Source: Nitrospira sp. CG24A
GTDB lineage: Bacteria > Nitrospirota > Nitrospiria > Nitrospirales > Nitrospiraceae
Direction of reading: 5' to 3'
Length of the DNA stretch: 53,615 bases
NCBI GenBank assembly: GCA_002869925.2
Contig: NEWT02000029.1
Span: 21,153 to 74,767 of the forward strand
Shown here: positions 16,021 to 25,127 of the stretch, piece after piece
Position numbering within the stretch: position 1 is the first letter of the stretch
Layout of the letters: the number at the start of each line of letters is the position of its first letter
Made by a program: the position numbers and the translations under genes
Notes under the pieces: model-generated
Told to the model about the DNA's origin: nothing
The model's database searches: none
Seen by the model: the letters and a program-made list of their open reading frames with translations, nothing else

Positions 16021-16173
16021 GCAGGGTGCTCAAAAAGGCCGTTCTCGTCGTTCGTGAAAGGTGAAACGTAAAACGTGAAATGTTCCGGAGGGAGAGCGCT
16101 CGGCAATCCTGCATTTCACCTTTCACGTCTAACGTTTCACGATTCCTGTGAGCGACTTTTTTCATTCTGCTAG
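16021..16173. repeat. MITE-like repeat, copy C, with nested GTGAAACGT-type repeat
   Basis: The ends match the other copies: left GCAGGGTGCTCAAAAAGG, right CTTTTTTCATTCTGCTAG. The interior is replaced by two inverted blocks of GTGAAA/CGT units (around 16052-16081 and 16112-16142). The block therefore looks like one intergenic repeat nested inside another. It separates hisC from aroF within the cluster. Confidence 0.6.
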
Positions 16174-16183
16174 TGAGGGCAAT

Positions 16184-17197
16184 ATGATTATCGTATTAAA
16201 ACCAGAGGCAAGCGAAGGGGAAGTCGATCACATTATCGATCGGCTTCGTGAATTGGGATTGAAATCGCAACTCTCGACCGGGCAGGAACGGACGATTATC
16301 GGCGTCATAGGTGACGATCGGGTGTTGCATAACCAGCCGCTCACGGCGTTGCCGGGCGTTGAAAGCGTATTGCCCATTCTTGCGCCGTGGAAGCTCGTCA
16401 GCCGGGAATTTAAGCGGGAAGGCACGGTCATCCATGTGGGTAACCTGAGCATTGGCGGCAACAAGCTGGTGATCATGGCGGGGCCCTGCGCGGTAGAGCG
16501 GCTCGAAATCACGGTCGGCATTGCCCATGAGGTCAAGGCGGCCGGCGCGAGTATTTTGCGCGGAGGCGCCTACAAGCCACGTACCTCGCCCTATTCCTTT
16601 CAGGGGTTGGGGCGCGAAGGGTTGGACTATCTGGTTGAGGCGAAGAAGCAAACCGGGTTGCCGGTGGTCAGCGAGATTCTGGATACCCGCGACATCGAAC
16701 TGTTTCTCGAAAAGGCCGACATCATCCAGATCGGCGCTCGCAACATGCAGAATTTTGAACTGCTCAAGGAAGTCGGGGCGTACGACAAGCCGGTGCTGTT
16801 GAAGCGGGGACTTTCGGCGACAATCAAGGAATTTCTCTTGTCGGCGGAATACATCATGTCTCGCGGGAATCAGAACGTCATGTTGTGCGAACGGGGGATC
16901 AGGACCTTCGAGACGCAATATCGTAATACGCTCGATCTTGCCGCAGTTCCGACATTAAAGGAGCTGTCGCATTTGCCCGTCATCGTCGATCCCAGCCATG
17001 CGACCGGCAAATGGAATCTGGTGGCGCCGATGTCGAAAGCGGCGGTGGCTGCGGGAGCGGATGGTCTTCTGATCGAAGTCCACTCGAATCCGGAATGTGC
17101 GTTGTGCGACGGTGAAGAATCCATTAAGCCCAGCCAATTCAAGGAATTGATGCAGGATATGCGAAAGATCGCGGTGGCGGTTGGCCGGGATGTGTAA
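16184..17197 (+). CDS. aroF: 3-deoxy-7-phosphoheptulonate synthase (DAHP synthase, type I-beta)
   Basis: This 337-residue protein has an N-terminal ferredoxin-like regulatory domain (residues 1-70) and then the TIM barrel: [57 protein letters not shown], and the metal-site HATG in [10 protein letters not shown]. It joins phosphoenolpyruvate and erythrose 4-phosphate, the first step to chorismate. ATG 16184 gives the standard start MIIVLKP; the frame extends to 16148 inside the repeat element. The N-terminal domain usually gives feedback control in this family. Confidence 0.95.
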   Translation: MIIVLKPEASEGEVDHIIDRLRELGLKSQLSTGQERTIIGVIGDDRVLHNQPLTALPGVESVLPILAPWKLVSREFKREGTVIHVGNLSIGGNKLVIMAGPCAVERLEITVGIAHEVKAAGASILRGGAYKPRTSPYSFQGLGREGLDYLVEAKKQTGLPVVSEILDTRDIELFLEKADIIQIGARNMQNFELLKEVGAYDKPVLLKRGLSATIKEFLLSAEYIMSRGNQNVMLCERGIRTFETQYRNTLDLAAVPTLKELSHLPVIVDPSHATGKWNLVAPMSKAAVAAGADGLLIEVHSNPECALCDGEESIKPSQFKELMQDMRKIAVAVGRDV

Positions 17198-17251
17198 TTA
17201 GAGGGATTGTGTTTGAAGGGGCTCAGGATCGAGGCGCCGCCTCAATCCCGT

Positions 17252-18151
17252 ATGAACATGGCGCGACTTTTTACCCAGGTCACGATTATCGGAGTCGGAT
17301 TGATCGGCGGATCGCTCGGTATGATTCTTCGCCGAAAGGGGTTGGCCACACAGGTCATCGGGGTTGGGCGGCGTGTCGAAAACTTGAAAACTGCAGTCGA
17401 GCTGGGCGCGATCGATCGTTACGTGATTGATCCTAAAGATGGAGTGAGGGATGCCGACTTGGTCGTGTTAGCTACGCCAGTCGACACCTATGACAGGCAT
17501 TTGACGGAATGGGCATCCTGTTTGAAAAAAGGCGCGATTGTGACTGATGTCGGAAGCGTGAAGGGTGTGCTCGTGGAACAGGCTGAACGAGCCATGCCCG
17601 ACGGTGTCCACTTTGTCGGGGCTCATCCCATCGCCGGTAAAGAAAAGACGGGGGTGGCGGCGGGGTCGGATCAGCTCTTTGCCGGCGCGCGTTGTATCCT
17701 GACGCCGACGAAGGCCACGAATCCGCAGGCGTTTGAGCAGGTCCGAACGATGTGGCAGGAAACCGGCTCGGTTGTGCTGACGATGGATGCCCATCTGCAT
17801 GACAAGATTCTTGGGGCGGTCAGTCATTTACCTCATGTGGCGGCCTTTGCCCTGATCAATGCCCTGGCCGAGATTCGCGATCAGCACATCCCGTCTCTTG
17901 ACCTGGCAAGCCATTCGGGCGGTGGGTTGCGGGATACGACCAGGATTGCAGCGAGTTCTCCGGAAATGTGGCGCGATATTTTCCTCTGGAACCGTGACAA
18001 TGTGGTGACGTTTATTGAGGCCTATGAGCGATCCCTGGGACAATTGAAGAAGCTGATTCAAGAGGGTGATGCTTCCGGCATCGAGAAGGAACTCGAACGG
18101 GCCAAGCAGGAACGAGAGAAGCTTCCTACGCGACAGACTGTCTCGGCGTAA
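17252..18151 (+). CDS. tyrA: Prephenate (arogenate) dehydrogenase
   Basis: This 299-residue NAD(P)-dependent enzyme has the Rossmann motif IIGVGLIGGSLGM, DVGSVKG, GAHPIAGKEKTG with the catalytic His, and the C-terminal helical domain ending at GGGLRDTTRIAASSPEMW. It oxidatively decarboxylates prephenate or arogenate to make tyrosine. The start codon is uncertain: ATG 17252 or 17258 fit homologue length, while the frame continues upstream to a TTG at 17207. There is no fused chorismate mutase or aroA domain, unlike the TyrA-AroF fusion of Pseudomonas. Confidence 0.93.
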   Translation: MNMARLFTQVTIIGVGLIGGSLGMILRRKGLATQVIGVGRRVENLKTAVELGAIDRYVIDPKDGVRDADLVVLATPVDTYDRHLTEWASCLKKGAIVTDVGSVKGVLVEQAERAMPDGVHFVGAHPIAGKEKTGVAAGSDQLFAGARCILTPTKATNPQAFEQVRTMWQETGSVVLTMDAHLHDKILGAVSHLPHVAAFALINALAEIRDQHIPSLDLASHSGGGLRDTTRIAASSPEMWRDIFLWNRDNVVTFIEAYERSLGQLKKLIQEGDASGIEKELERAKQEREKLPTRQTVSA

Positions 18152-18158
18152 GACACCT

Positions 18159-19481
18159 ATGGCATCGCTGACCATCATACCTGGTAGGCCGTTACAGGGA
18201 ACGATTTCCGTTCCTGGCGATAAGTCGATCACCCATCGCGCTATCATTCTAACAGCCTTGGCGAACGGGATCAGTACGGTTGCGCGCTATTGCCGGGGCG
18301 AAGATTGCCTCAATACAATGCGGGCTCTCCAGGGTCTCGGTATCCGTATCGATGAGTCGGACGAAGAACTCTGTGTGCACGGCAAGGGACTCTGGGGGCT
18401 GACCGAGCCGAGTGGGCCGATTGATTGCGGGAATTCTGGAACAGGCATTCGCCTCCTGACGGGTCTGCTGGCTGGACAAGACTTTTTTACAGTGCTGAGC
18501 GGTGACGAATCGATCCGTCGCCGCCCCATGGGACGGATTGTGAAGCCGTTGCGGGAAATGGGCGCCGTCATTGCCGGACGCAAGGGTGGCGAACTTGCGC
18601 CCTTAGCCGTGACGGGCAGTCGACTTCGCGCGATCACCTATGCCTCGCCGGTGGCGAGTGCGCAAATCAAGTCGGCGTTATTGCTCGCGGCCTTGTTTGC
18701 CGAAGGAACAACTCGTATCACTGAGCCGCGCCTCTCGCGGGATCATACGGAGCGGTTGTTGAAATTTTTCGGTATTGCGCTTCAACGGGAAGGGACTACT
18801 TTGCTGATCGATGGACGACCGTCGGTTGGATGGAACGCGGCGCCTCGATTAGTCGTCCCGGGAGATCTTTCTGCTGCGGCATTTTTCATCGTGGGAGCCA
18901 CCATTGTTCCTGGTTCGGATGTGACGATTCAACATGTGGGGATCAATCCTACCAGGGTCGGCTTGTTGGACGTGATGACGAGAATGGGTGCAGACATCCA
19001 ATTGCTCAATAGGCGCGAAGAGGCAGGAGAGCCGGTTGCGGATATTCGAGTGAGGTCGGCTAGGCTGCATGGAGTGGAGATCGGGCCTGATTTGATTCCG
19101 CAGACGATCGATGAATTTCCCATTTTGTGTGTCGCGGCCGCAGTTGCAGAGGGTGACACGATCATTTCCGGAGCCCAAGAATTGAGAGTCAAAGAGAGCG
19201 ATCGGATTGCCACGGTGTCGGCGGAATTACGTGCGATGGGGGCGCAGGTGACGGAAAGGCCGGACGGGATGATTGTGCGAGGTCTTGGCACAGCGGAAGA
19301 TAATGGTCGGTTGCAAGCTGTATGTGGCCACAGCCATGGAGATCACCGGGTGGCGATGTCGTTGGCCATTGCAGGCTTGACCGCTTCGGCTCCAACCTCG
19401 ATTGACGAGGCGGCCTGTATCGAGACATCATTCCCGGACTTTCATCACACGCTCTTGGAATTATTAGGCGAGTGCCGGTGA
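18159..19481 (+). CDS. aroA: 3-phosphoshikimate 1-carboxyvinyltransferase (EPSP synthase)
   Basis: This 440-residue protein opens with the family motif VPGDKSITHRAIIL and continues with CGNSGTGIRLLTGLL, SGDESIRRRPMGR, KSALLLAALFAEG, DEFPILCVAAAVAEG and KESDRIA. It adds the enolpyruvyl group to shikimate 3-phosphate. The Gly in LLAG and the Arg-Pro-Met segment suggest a glyphosate-sensitive or intermediate class, but this cannot be settled by eye. ATG 18159 lies 7 bp after the tyrA stop. The gene end overlaps the longest version of cmk. Confidence 0.95.
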   Translation: MASLTIIPGRPLQGTISVPGDKSITHRAIILTALANGISTVARYCRGEDCLNTMRALQGLGIRIDESDEELCVHGKGLWGLTEPSGPIDCGNSGTGIRLLTGLLAGQDFFTVLSGDESIRRRPMGRIVKPLREMGAVIAGRKGGELAPLAVTGSRLRAITYASPVASAQIKSALLLAALFAEGTTRITEPRLSRDHTERLLKFFGIALQREGTTLLIDGRPSVGWNAAPRLVVPGDLSAAAFFIVGATIVPGSDVTIQHVGINPTRVGLLDVMTRMGADIQLLNRREEAGEPVADIRVRSARLHGVEIGPDLIPQTIDEFPILCVAAAVAEGDTIISGAQELRVKESDRIATVSAELRAMGAQVTERPDGMIVRGLGTAEDNGRLQAVCGHSHGDHRVAMSLAIAGLTASAPTSIDEAACIETSFPDFHHTLLELLGECR

Positions 19482-19486
19482 CGGTT

Positions 19487-20200
19487 ATGACTATGGGGCA
19501 TGACGTGGGACCTATTGCGGAGAAACAGCGGGCCAGAGGACTGATCGTTGCAATCGATGGTCCGGCTGGTGTCGGGAAGAGCACCGTGGCCAAGTTGTTG
19601 GCTTCTCGATTGGGTTATCTGTACCTTGACACAGGCGCCCTCTATCGCGCGACGGCATGGGCCGTCATTGAGTCCGGCCTGGATACAGCTGATGCCAAGG
19701 GAGTCGAGGCCTTGTTGCCTACGTTGTCGCTTCACATGCAGTTTCATCAGGGAGTCGCTACAGTATTCGTCAATGGCAGGGATGTGAGCGGCGACCTTCG
19801 AACGCCTGAGGTGTCGGCGGCGGCATCGGTCGTCTCGGCTATTTCAGCGGTCCGGGCCTGGCTGTTGCCTATTCAGCGACAAATCGGACAGGGTGGAGCA
19901 GTGGTAGCTGAGGGGCGTGATATGGGAACAAAGGTGTTTGCTTCGGCTGACGTGAAATTTTTTCTCGAAGCGGATCCGACGGTCAGAGCCCAGCGCCGGC
20001 ACCGGGAACTCGTTGCGGCGGGACATTCCGGAGGACTTGAAAAGACGAGCGCCGATTTGACAAGGCGTGATACCAGGGACCGTTCACGTTCGATCGCGCC
20101 GTTGGTTCCGGCTGAAGACGCCCGGTTCATTGATACTTCAACGTTGTCCATCGCGGAAGTGGTGGACCAGATGATGGCTGTGGTTGCGGCCAAACTGTGA
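19487..20200 (+). CDS. cmk: Cytidylate kinase
   Basis: This 237-residue nucleoside monophosphate kinase has P-loop DGPAGVGKSTVAK, YLDTGALYRATA for CMP binding, EGRDMGTKVF, FLEADPTVRAQRR and DTRDRSRSIAPL. It phosphorylates CMP and dCMP. The start may be ATG 19487 or 19493, or GTG 19472, which would overlap aroA by 10 bp. Cmk between aroA and rpsA is a classical arrangement. The stop overlaps the GTG of plsC in GTGA. Confidence 0.95.
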   Translation: MTMGHDVGPIAEKQRARGLIVAIDGPAGVGKSTVAKLLASRLGYLYLDTGALYRATAWAVIESGLDTADAKGVEALLPTLSLHMQFHQGVATVFVNGRDVSGDLRTPEVSAAASVVSAISAVRAWLLPIQRQIGQGGAVVAEGRDMGTKVFASADVKFFLEADPTVRAQRRHRELVAAGHSGGLEKTSADLTRRDTRDRSRSIAPLVPAEDARFIDTSTLSIAEVVDQMMAVVAAKL

Positions 20201-20853
20201 GTTCGGTTTTTTACGGGATCTTGTGGGTTCTCTGCCGGACCATCGGCTGGCTGTGTTTTCGATTTCGAGTGGTTGGCGCAGTTCCCCGGACCGGCGGGTT
20301 TCTCGTCGCGGCGAACCATGCCAGTTATTTGGATATTCCCCTCCTGGGCTGTGGGATGCGGAGGCGGGCTTGGTTTCTGGGGCGTAGCGATCTCTTTCCG
20401 GTTCCAGGGCTGAAGGCGATCTGTCAATGGTTGGGATGGATTCCCCTGAGGATCGGCCGGTTGGACCGTGATGCATTCGGTAAGGCGGTGGCTCTGATCA
20501 AGCAAGGGAAGGTCGTGGTGATTTTCCCTGAGGGCGGTCGCACCCAGGATGGTCGGTTGCAATTCCCCAAGCCGGGAATCGGTATGATCGTGGCGCAAAC
20601 CGGATGTGCTGTGGTTCCGGCCTATCTCAAGGGGACGTTCGATGTGTTACCGCCTGGAATTATGTGGCCACGTTTTCGTCCCGTGAACGTGTTCTATGGA
20701 GAGGCGCTTGCGTTTCCCCGACATGAAGAGGGCGGAGATGCGAAGCAGTATTATCAGGAAGTCAGTCGCACCGTAATGGATCGTATTGCGTTGTTAGGTG
20801 GTGTAGAATCTCCGATCAAGCAGTCCCGTGCCGACATTCGCAAGGCTGAGTGA
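20197..20853 (+). CDS. plsC: 1-acyl-sn-glycerol-3-phosphate acyltransferase
   Basis: This 218-residue membrane-associated protein of the PlsC family has the acyltransferase block I NHASYLDIPLL (H-x4-D), block II near RSDLFPVPGLKAICQWLG, and block III FPEGGRTQDG. It transfers an acyl chain to lysophosphatidic acid in phospholipid synthesis. GTG 20197 overlaps the cmk stop by 4 bp, implying translational coupling. The hydrophobic N-terminus (FYGILWVLCRTIGWLCFRF) should bind the membrane. Confidence 0.92.
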   Translation: MSSVFYGILWVLCRTIGWLCFRFRVVGAVPRTGGFLVAANHASYLDIPLLGCGMRRRAWFLGRSDLFPVPGLKAICQWLGWIPLRIGRLDRDAFGKAVALIKQGKVVVIFPEGGRTQDGRLQFPKPGIGMIVAQTGCAVVPAYLKGTFDVLPPGIMWPRFRPVNVFYGEALAFPRHEEGGDAKQYYQEVSRTVMDRIALLGGVESPIKQSRADIRKAE

Positions 20854-20909
20854 ATGCCGGTGTATAACCATCAGCACCCGACTTCAGTCGGAAGAGTAGG
20901 ATTCCCATC

Positions 20910-22625
20910 ATGAGTACGGTTTTGCCATCGAGTGACCAGCAGTTAGACCGGGCGGCCCTCGCAGCCTTGTACGAGGAAACATTTAAAAACCTCGAAGAAG
21001 GCACGATTACGGAGGGCCGCGTCGTGGCCGTGACCAAAGACAAGGTGGTTGTCGATATCGGCTACAAGTCCGAAGGGATGATCCCGAACGATCAGTTCTC
21101 CACAGAGGAACGTCAAAACCTCAAGGTGGGCGATCGGCTTCAAGTCTATATCGAGGAGTGTGAAGACGCCGACGGCAATCTGGTTCTTTCCAAAGAAAAA
21201 GCCGACAAGATGAAGATCTGGGAGGAGCTGGAAAAGCTCTTCAACGACGGCAAAAGTATCGACGGTAAGATCGTCGCGCGGATCAAGGGCGGCATGATGG
21301 TCGATATCGGTGTGAAGGCGTTTCTTCCTGGCTCGCAGATCGACCTGCATCCAGTGCGGGATCTTGACGGGTTGATTGGGCGTACGTTTCCTCTCAAGAT
21401 TATCAAGATCAATCATCGGCGTGGCAACGTTGTGGTGTCCAGGCGCGTGCTTTTGGAAGAAACACGGGATTCAAAACGGAAGACGACCCTCTCCACGTTG
21501 AAAGAAGGGCAATTGATCCAAGGTGTGGTGAAGAATATCACCGATTACGGGGCGTTCATCGACCTCGGCGGCATCGACGGGCTGCTCCACATTACAGACA
21601 TGTCGTGGGGCCGTGTCGGCCATCCGTCGGAGATGTTCAACATCGGCGACAAGGTGGAAGTGAGTGTCCTCAAGTACGATCGAGAGACCGGGCGCATTTC
21701 ACTCGGCTTGAAGCAAAAAAGTGCTGATCCCTGGACCGGGGTGGCCAGTAAGTACGCGGTCGGGACTCGAGTCCGAGGCCGTGTCGTGAGCCTGACCGAC
21801 TATGGGGCGTTTATCGAGCTGGAGCCTGGGGTCGAAGGGCTCGTGCATGTCTCTGTGATGTCATGGACGCACGAGGTGCGCCATCCATCACGCGTGGTGT
21901 CCATCGGAGATCAGGTGGAAGCGGCGGTGTTGAATGTAGATCCGGCGAGCAGAAAGATTTCCCTCGGCATGAAGCAGACTGCGCCGAACCCCTGGGATAT
22001 GGTGGAAGGGAAGTATGCCATCGGGACGCACATTGAAGGAAAGGTGAAGAGCCTCACCGACTTCGGCGCATTCGTCGGACTCGAAGAGGGCATCGATGGA
22101 TTGATCCATATTTCCGATATGTCGTGGACGAAGCATATCAAGCATCCCTCTGAACTCTTCAAGAAGGGGCAGAAGGTCGAAGCGGTGGTCTTACGGATCG
22201 ACAAGGAAAAGGAACGACTCTCGCTCGGCTATAAGCAGCTCAAGGGCGATCCGTGGGATGACGAAATTCCAAGCCGTTATGCGGTCGGAGATGTGGCGGT
22301 CGGGAAGGTCAGCAAGGTTGCCGACTTCGGCATTTTTGTCGAATTGGACGGGGGCGTCGAAGGGTTGATTCACATCAGCGAGGCCGGTCTCGACTCGCAG
22401 GCCAAGCTCGAAGAGAAATTCAAGCTGCAAGATGAAGTGACGGCCAAGATCATCAAGGTCGATCGTGAGGAGCGAAAGATTGCGCTCAGTTTGCGCGACC
22501 ACCAGATGGATTCCGATCGCCGAACAGTCGATGAATACCATGCGGCTCAAGGCGCGTTGGACCAAAGCTTGGGCCGTGCGGCGAAGCAGAATCGGAAGCG
22601 AGAGCAAGCCGAGGACGAGAAGTAG
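20910..22625 (+). CDS. rpsA: 30S ribosomal protein S1
   Basis: This 571-residue protein is built of six S1 RNA-binding (OB-fold) domains at about 28-96, 113-180, 198-270, 285-357, 372-444 and 459-532. Typical signatures repeat: GVVKNITDYGAFIDLGGIDG, LLHITDMSWGRVGHPSE, RISLGLKQ. S1 helps the ribosome bind mRNA and unfold structured starts. All six domains are present, matching the proteobacterial form. ATG 20910 with GGAAGAGTAGG upstream. It follows plsC by 56 bp in the same cluster. Confidence 0.96.
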   Translation: MSTVLPSSDQQLDRAALAALYEETFKNLEEGTITEGRVVAVTKDKVVVDIGYKSEGMIPNDQFSTEERQNLKVGDRLQVYIEECEDADGNLVLSKEKADKMKIWEELEKLFNDGKSIDGKIVARIKGGMMVDIGVKAFLPGSQIDLHPVRDLDGLIGRTFPLKIIKINHRRGNVVVSRRVLLEETRDSKRKTTLSTLKEGQLIQGVVKNITDYGAFIDLGGIDGLLHITDMSWGRVGHPSEMFNIGDKVEVSVLKYDRETGRISLGLKQKSADPWTGVASKYAVGTRVRGRVVSLTDYGAFIELEPGVEGLVHVSVMSWTHEVRHPSRVVSIGDQVEAAVLNVDPASRKISLGMKQTAPNPWDMVEGKYAIGTHIEGKVKSLTDFGAFVGLEEGIDGLIHISDMSWTKHIKHPSELFKKGQKVEAVVLRIDKEKERLSLGYKQLKGDPWDDEIPSRYAVGDVAVGKVSKVADFGIFVELDGGVEGLIHISEAGLDSQAKLEEKFKLQDEVTAKIIKVDREERKIALSLRDHQMDSDRRTVDEYHAAQGALDQSLGRAAKQNRKREQAEDEK

Positions 22626-22688
22626 GTCAGCCCGCAGTGTCGACCGCGGGCCTTCGCACCCTTGGTGCGATGAGTGTCGCATCGAACT

Positions 22689-23585
22689 ATGAGTGACGAA
22701 ACATCAGGAAGGCCAGCCAAGCGTGGAATAGTGCGCCGAGCGCTCTGGGCGCTCGGCATCGGGCTGGGTCTGCTCTTTCTGGTGAACCTGTTTTTCCCAG
22801 ACCTCGACTTCTCGATGGAGGACCGGGTTGGATTGATACGTATTGAAGGGGTTATTGTGGATGCACAATCTACAATCAGTGAGTTGAAGCGTTTCGCCGA
22901 CAACCCTTCCGTGAAAGCGGTTGTCTTGCGGATCGACAGTCCCGGCGGCGGGGTGGTCCCGTCGCAAGAAATTCATGATGCCGTCCAGCGGTTTCGAAAC
23001 AAGAGCAAGAAGACCGTGATCACGTCAATGGGTACGGTGGCGGCATCAGGAGGATACTATATCGCAGTGGCCACGGATCGAATTATGGCCAATTCAGGGA
23101 CGTTGACGGGGAGTATCGGGGTCATCATGGAAATGGCAAACGTCGAAGGGCTACTGAAGAAGATCGGAGTCGAAGGTGTTGTGATCAAAAGTGGGCGATT
23201 TAAAGATGTCGGATCGCCTCTCCGGAAGATGAGCGATGAAGAGCAGGCATTGCTCCAATCTGTTATGGACGATGTCCACAAGCAGTTTATCGAGGCGGTG
23301 GCGGAAGGGCGAGGGCTTGACGTGGCGGCCGTACAGGCCTTGGCAGACGGTCGAATTTTCACGGGCCGTCAGGCCAAAGCGTCAAAGCTTGTGGACGAAC
23401 TTGGCGATCTCAACGCGGCCATCCAGCTTGCAGCGGATGTGGCCGGTATCGAGGGCGAGCCGAAAGTCATTGAACCACGCCGACGATTTTCATTTAGAGA
23501 ATTGATCGAGTCCCGAATATCGGGGCTTTTCCCCAAATTGGATTTTTACTCCGGGGTCGGGCTCAAGTATCTCATGGCGTTCTAG
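22689..23585 (+). CDS. sppA: Signal peptide peptidase SppA (short form)
   Basis: This 298-residue protein has an N-terminal membrane anchor (ALGIGLGLLFLVNLFFP) and one S49 peptidase domain. LRIDSPGGGVVPSQEI is followed by the catalytic Ser in GTVAASGGYYIAVATD and the catalytic Lys in VVIKSGRFKDVGSP. It degrades cleaved signal peptides in the inner membrane. The short form acts as an oligomer. ATG 22689 is chosen over GTG 22674. The stop TAG sits in CTAG followed by CAGGG, resembling a target or remnant of the repeat family. Confidence 0.92.
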   Translation: MSDETSGRPAKRGIVRRALWALGIGLGLLFLVNLFFPDLDFSMEDRVGLIRIEGVIVDAQSTISELKRFADNPSVKAVVLRIDSPGGGVVPSQEIHDAVQRFRNKSKKTVITSMGTVAASGGYYIAVATDRIMANSGTLTGSIGVIMEMANVEGLLKKIGVEGVVIKSGRFKDVGSPLRKMSDEEQALLQSVMDDVHKQFIEAVAEGRGLDVAAVQALADGRIFTGRQAKASKLVDELGDLNAAIQLAADVAGIEGEPKVIEPRRRFSFRELIESRISGLFPKLDFYSGVGLKYLMAF

Positions 23586-23638
23586 CAGGGTCGGATTGGC
23601 GTAGAGGTCGATTCATCATCATACAGGGGGAGTCCACT

Positions 23639-23917
23639 ATGACGAAGGCCCAAATTATTGAGCGCGTATCAGAACAGATCACGACCTTGACGAAACGGCA
23701 GGCGGAAGTCGTCGTCAATACGATTTTCGATTGCGTGAGAGATTCGTTGAAAAACGGCGATAAGACGGAGATTCGAGGGTTCGGCAGCTTTCGGCTGCGG
23801 GCTCGTCGGATGAAAGAAGGACGGAACCCCAAGACCGGCGCAACGGTGGCGGTTCCTGCCAAGAAAGTCCCGTTTTTTAAAGCGGGAAAAGAATTGAAGG
23901 AACTTCTGAACCAGTGA
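23639..23917 (+). CDS. HU/IHF-family DNA-binding protein
   Basis: This 92-residue protein has the histone-like fold: helical dimer part (AQIIERVSEQITTLTKRQAE) and DNA-binding arms (GFGSFRLRARRMKEGRNPKTG, VPAKKVPFFKAGKELK). The GxGxF and NPxTG signatures, with the PAKKVPFFKAGKELK end, resemble IHF-alpha more than HU, but the exact type is not certain. It bends DNA in nucleoid organisation. ATG 23639 follows AGGGGGAG. Placement behind rpsA and sppA matches ihfB linkage in other bacteria. Confidence 0.9.
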   Translation: MTKAQIIERVSEQITTLTKRQAEVVVNTIFDCVRDSLKNGDKTEIRGFGSFRLRARRMKEGRNPKTGATVAVPAKKVPFFKAGKELKELLNQ

Positions 23918-23933
23918 CAACAGGATATTCATC

Positions 23934-24935
23934 ATGAATGCGCCAGACTCGCATGATGCGATAGGGATCGATGTCCGTTGGACGGACGAGGCCTCAGAAC
24001 GTTTAAAGCGAGCCCCACTGTTCTTGCGCGGCATGGTTCGGCGAATCGCCGAAAAAAAAGCTCGTGAGCTTGGCTGTGCGGAGATTACCGCGGAGATTCT
24101 TGATCAGTTCAAAAACCAAATGATGGGCGGTATGGGAGGCGAGTCCGGCATGGCGGCTGCCGCGGAGGATATGGCTCAAGGGCGTCTTCCCTGGACTGCC
24201 GCTGCGAAGGACCGATTGGATACCGTTCCGGAATTCATGCGCCACATGATCAAGCAAATTGCCGAAGAGATCGCTAGAGAGCGGGGCCATCTTGAGGTGA
24301 ATGTCGAACTGTTTGAAAAGGTGGAAGCGCTGGGCGATTTTCGTGAGGCGTCAGGCCCTCCGTTGGAGTGGAGTGAAGGGGCGTTGTCCCAGCTGCAAGA
24401 GAAATTGAAACAGTCGCCGCCCATCGCGGTTGAATTTGTCACTGACATGCTGAGGCGGGACACCGAAGATTTAGCGCGCGAGAGAGGTGTGACTCGGATC
24501 GATGAGTCGACACTGATCCAATTGTGGGATGCGCCGCAAGAAAGAGTGGCGTGGACCGATGAAGCCTGGAAGCGTCTGCAAACGTCCCCGGATTTTGTAC
24601 GGAGCGGAATTCGTAAGGCCGCTGAGCGCAGGGCGCGGAAGCTCGGGCTCGCCGAGGTTGACTCGGAACATCTGACGACCTTCCGGAATCAGGCGATGAT
24701 GAAAGCCGTCAAACGGATTCGTTCATTCGGGTATGACAAGTTGACGTTTGAGGCGTTCGATACTGCGATGGAGAAGACCAAGCGGTTGCAGGGAAATGAG
24801 CAGGCGGAAAAGCGCCTTCAGGAAATTCGCGGGCATTTTGCTGACCCGGACCTCAAGAAACCGGAAGGCGGGACATTGGGCGCCGACTTGATGGACCGCT
24901 TTCGCCGCTATTTGAAGGGAGAGGGGACACTCTAA
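23934..24935 (+). CDS. Protein with four PCP_red-like repeats
   Basis: This 333-residue protein is almost entirely repeats of the unit seen at the C-terminus of protochlorophyllide reductase subunit B, with leading Trp at residues 16, 87, 146 and 207. The units read W-[TS]-x2-A-x3-L, then PxF[LMV]R and a long helix with AR.[LR]G. The third copy has an insert (LKQSPPIAV). A related protein with two units plus a zinc ribbon is at 8919. No chlorophyll genes accompany it. It follows the IHF-type gene by 16 bp. The role is unknown; the unit may hold an Fe-S or nucleic-acid contact in another context. Confidence 0.75.
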   Translation: MNAPDSHDAIGIDVRWTDEASERLKRAPLFLRGMVRRIAEKKARELGCAEITAEILDQFKNQMMGGMGGESGMAAAAEDMAQGRLPWTAAAKDRLDTVPEFMRHMIKQIAEEIARERGHLEVNVELFEKVEALGDFREASGPPLEWSEGALSQLQEKLKQSPPIAVEFVTDMLRRDTEDLARERGVTRIDESTLIQLWDAPQERVAWTDEAWKRLQTSPDFVRSGIRKAAERRARKLGLAEVDSEHLTTFRNQAMMKAVKRIRSFGYDKLTFEAFDTAMEKTKRLQGNEQAEKRLQEIRGHFADPDLKKPEGGTLGADLMDRFRRYLKGEGTL

Positions 24936-24940
24936 CTGGC

Positions 24941-24996
24941 AGGATGCTGAAGCAGTCCCCCAGCTTCGTTCTCGCTTTGTTCAGCGCCTCATGGGT
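24941..24996. repeat. Degenerate terminus of the MITE-like repeat
   Basis: CAGGATGCTGAAGCAGTC, preceded by CTAACTGG right after the gene stop, matches the terminal sequence of the repeat family in reverse orientation. The following bases (AGCTTCGTTCTCGC) also resemble the family. The other end cannot be found. Confidence 0.4.
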
Positions 24997-25127
24997 ATTC
25001 CGCAGCCACCTGATTGCTGATCCGCCCTCTAGTGTCCCTCTGCGATCTCGCACAATAGCACAAATGTTTTTCGCAGCGCTCTCGCTGCTTGTGAACCGAT
25101 CGGGCTGGATCATCACAATGCGGTAGG

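Noticed and set aside
16052-16142. CRISPR-like array from the GTGAAACGT units
   Set aside because: The units are short, inverted and without unique spacers; they are an intergenic repeat nested in a MITE-like element.
22626-22688. Terminator between rpsA and sppA
   Set aside because: Short GC-rich stems exist (GCCCGC/GCGGGC) but there is no following T run.
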